A stretch of DNA of 5,665 nucleotides, from the NCBI GenBank assembly GCA_002789275.1, contig PFSX01000043.1, forward strand, positions 1 to 5,665, in the 5' to 3' direction. A program made the position numbers and the translations under genes. The notes under the pieces were generated by a model. It saw only the letters and a list, made by a program, of their open reading frames with translations. It was not told where the DNA came from and did no database searches. Numbering within the stretch: position 1 is the stretch's first letter; every line of letters starts with the position of its first letter. This stretch comes from Candidatus Huberarchaeum crystalense. GTDB taxonomy: Archaea; Huberarchaeota; Huberarchaeia; Huberarchaeales; Huberarchaeaceae. This document shows, one piece after another, positions 4,940 through 5,665 of the stretch.

Positions 4940-5334
4940 CAACTGTTGAAAAACTTTTTAAAAATCCTAACTCACGCTTTTTAGAAGTTGAGTGTAAGAA
5001 TTGTCATAACAAGCAAATAATCTTCAACAAAGCAACAGCTGTTATAAAATGCAATAATTGTGGGAAGGTCTTAGCTAGACCAACAGGCGGTAAATCTGAA
5101 ATATTAACAAAAATAATTAGAGTTGGAGATGAGAACAATGATTTGCATCTCTTATCTTCTGCGCAAAATTTAGAATCAACCCCTGCAATAACAAATTCTA
5201 ATGCTTCAAATAGGAGCATACATAGTTTTTCCAAAAAATCTAAAATAAACCCGCTTACTAAAAAAGTGCAAATTGATGAAAAAACAACACCTACGCATAA
5301 AAAACAAAAATCAAAAAACACACAAAAACAATAA
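4936..5334 (+). CDS. rps27e: Small-subunit ribosomal protein eS27 (S27e) with long C-terminal tail
   Basis: Residues 1 to about 62 are a standard S27e core: FLEVECKNCHNKQIIF, then TAVIKCNNCGKVLARPTGGK. The zinc-ribbon cysteines are at 20, 23, 39 and 42 (CxxC, 15 residues, CxxC). Archaeal S27e normally ends soon after the PTGGK segment, at about 60-65 residues. This protein is 132 residues. The extra 70 or so (about 63-132) are rich in Ser, Asn, Thr and Lys, lack hydrophobic core patterns, and end in a strongly basic stretch (THKKQKSKNTQKQ). That looks like a disordered, possibly RNA-binding tail; I recognise no domain in it. The ATG overlaps the eL42 stop by four bases, and the stop is one base before gatC. 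A weak GGAG lies 11 bases before the ATG. Core identification is firm; the tail's function is unknown. Confidence 0.93.
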   Translation: MTTVEKLFKNPNSRFLEVECKNCHNKQIIFNKATAVIKCNNCGKVLARPTGGKSEILTKIIRVGDENNDLHLLSSAQNLESTPAITNSNASNRSIHSFSKKSKINPLTKKVQIDEKTTPTHKKQKSKNTQKQ

Positions 5335-5335
5335 A

Positions 5336-5608
5336 ATGGTTAATATAAATTTAGATAGCATTGCCAAAACAGCACACATAGACCTTTCTCTTGCTGAAAA
5401 AGCTAAATTTGAGAAACAATGCAATGAAATATTGAAAATGTTTGAACAAATTGAAGAAATAGATGTTGAAAATGTTGCGCCATCATTTCAACCAATTGAA
5501 GTAAAAAACATTACAAGGGAAGACATTGTTTGCAATAAAAATCACAAGCAAATTATTTTAAGTAAAGACCTTGAAGATGGTTTTTTTGTTGGTCCAAGAA
5601 TTAAGTAA
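5336..5608 (+). CDS. gatC: Glutamyl/aspartyl-tRNA amidotransferase subunit C
   Basis: This 90-residue protein is the small stabilising subunit of GatCAB, which amidates Asp-tRNA(Asn) (and in some organisms Glu-tRNA(Gln)) to the correct charged tRNA. It wraps the GatA-GatB interface. Family features are the helical start IAKTAHIDLSLAEKAKFEKQ, the LKMFEQIEEIDVENVAPSF segment, NITREDIV, and the C-terminal DGFFVGPRIK. The length is typical. ATG 5336 follows the eS27 stop by one base; an ATG at 5273 in the same frame would add 21 lysine-rich residues that are simply eS27 coding sequence in another frame, so it is rejected. No SD is present, suggesting coupling to eS27 translation. gatA and gatB are not visible, and the 57 bases after the stop carry no gene. 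Confidence 0.93.
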   Translation: MVNINLDSIAKTAHIDLSLAEKAKFEKQCNEILKMFEQIEEIDVENVAPSFQPIEVKNITREDIVCNKNHKQIILSKDLEDGFFVGPRIK

Positions 5609-5665
5609 TTTTGGATTTATAGAATTTTCGCATAACACTATATTTTCATTTGTTTGCTTTTTTTA
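5609..5665. other. Short AT-rich end region with no gene
   Basis: The stretch after gatC holds no supported gene. ACTATATTTTC near 5637-5647 is TATA-like and might serve a plus-strand gene beyond the window, but no start codon with context is visible. Confidence 0.3.

Noticed and set aside
5004..5321. 105-residue minus-strand frame antisense to the eS27 gene
   Set aside because: It is the shadow of the eS27 gene on the opposite strand, with hydrophobic random-looking content and no start context.

Overview
The window is strongly AT-rich and looks archaeal. It has two archaeal/eukaryotic-type zinc-binding ribosomal proteins (eL42/L44e and eS27/S27e), a Drg-type GTPase with a C-terminal TGS domain, a tRNA without an encoded CCA end, TATA-like boxes about 25 bases before several start codons, and almost no Shine-Dalgarno (SD) sequences. 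The short intergenic gaps, lysine/asparagine-rich proteins and reliance on GatC would suit a small-genome lineage such as DPANN. That placement is an inference; the sequence proves no lineage.

Left part (1-1555). A 39-base tandem repeat sits at the left edge. The minus strand then carries a COG2509-like FAD-dependent dehydrogenase. Its N-terminal FAD-binding motif lies in a different frame (1457-1555) from the long body (145-1470), so the gene is frameshifted here. The first glycine of the GxGxxG motif is also replaced by arginine.

Middle intergenic region (1556-2220). No conventional gene is visible. It holds a 44-base direct repeat upstream of the dehydrogenase, a GC-rich hairpin carrying an SD/anti-SD-like sequence, and a 19-residue lysine-rich micro-ORF on the minus strand. 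That micro-ORF has the only strong SD site in the window. The region ends with a 33-base-period duplication directly before the RNase Z start codon.

Right part (2221-5608). RNase Z (tRNA 3'-end maturation) is followed by three exact-length 66-base tandem copies of a module holding a TATA-like box, a start codon and the first nine codons of the Drg GTPase. Only the third copy leads into the gene; the other two encode 12-residue peptides ending in TAA. After drg comes tRNA-Asp(GTC) on the minus strand, then a tight plus-strand cluster of eL42, eS27 and gatC (4-base overlap, then a 1-base gap). eS27 has an unusual tail of about 70 residues. No gene is supported in the last 57 bases.

The gene set is about translation: tRNA processing, a ribosome-associated GTPase, ribosomal proteins, tRNA-Asp, and a subunit of the amidotransferase that turns Asp-tRNA(Asn) into Asn-tRNA(Asn). 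The most distinctive feature is repeated local duplication of promoter and start-codon regions, seen at three separate genes and clearest at drg.
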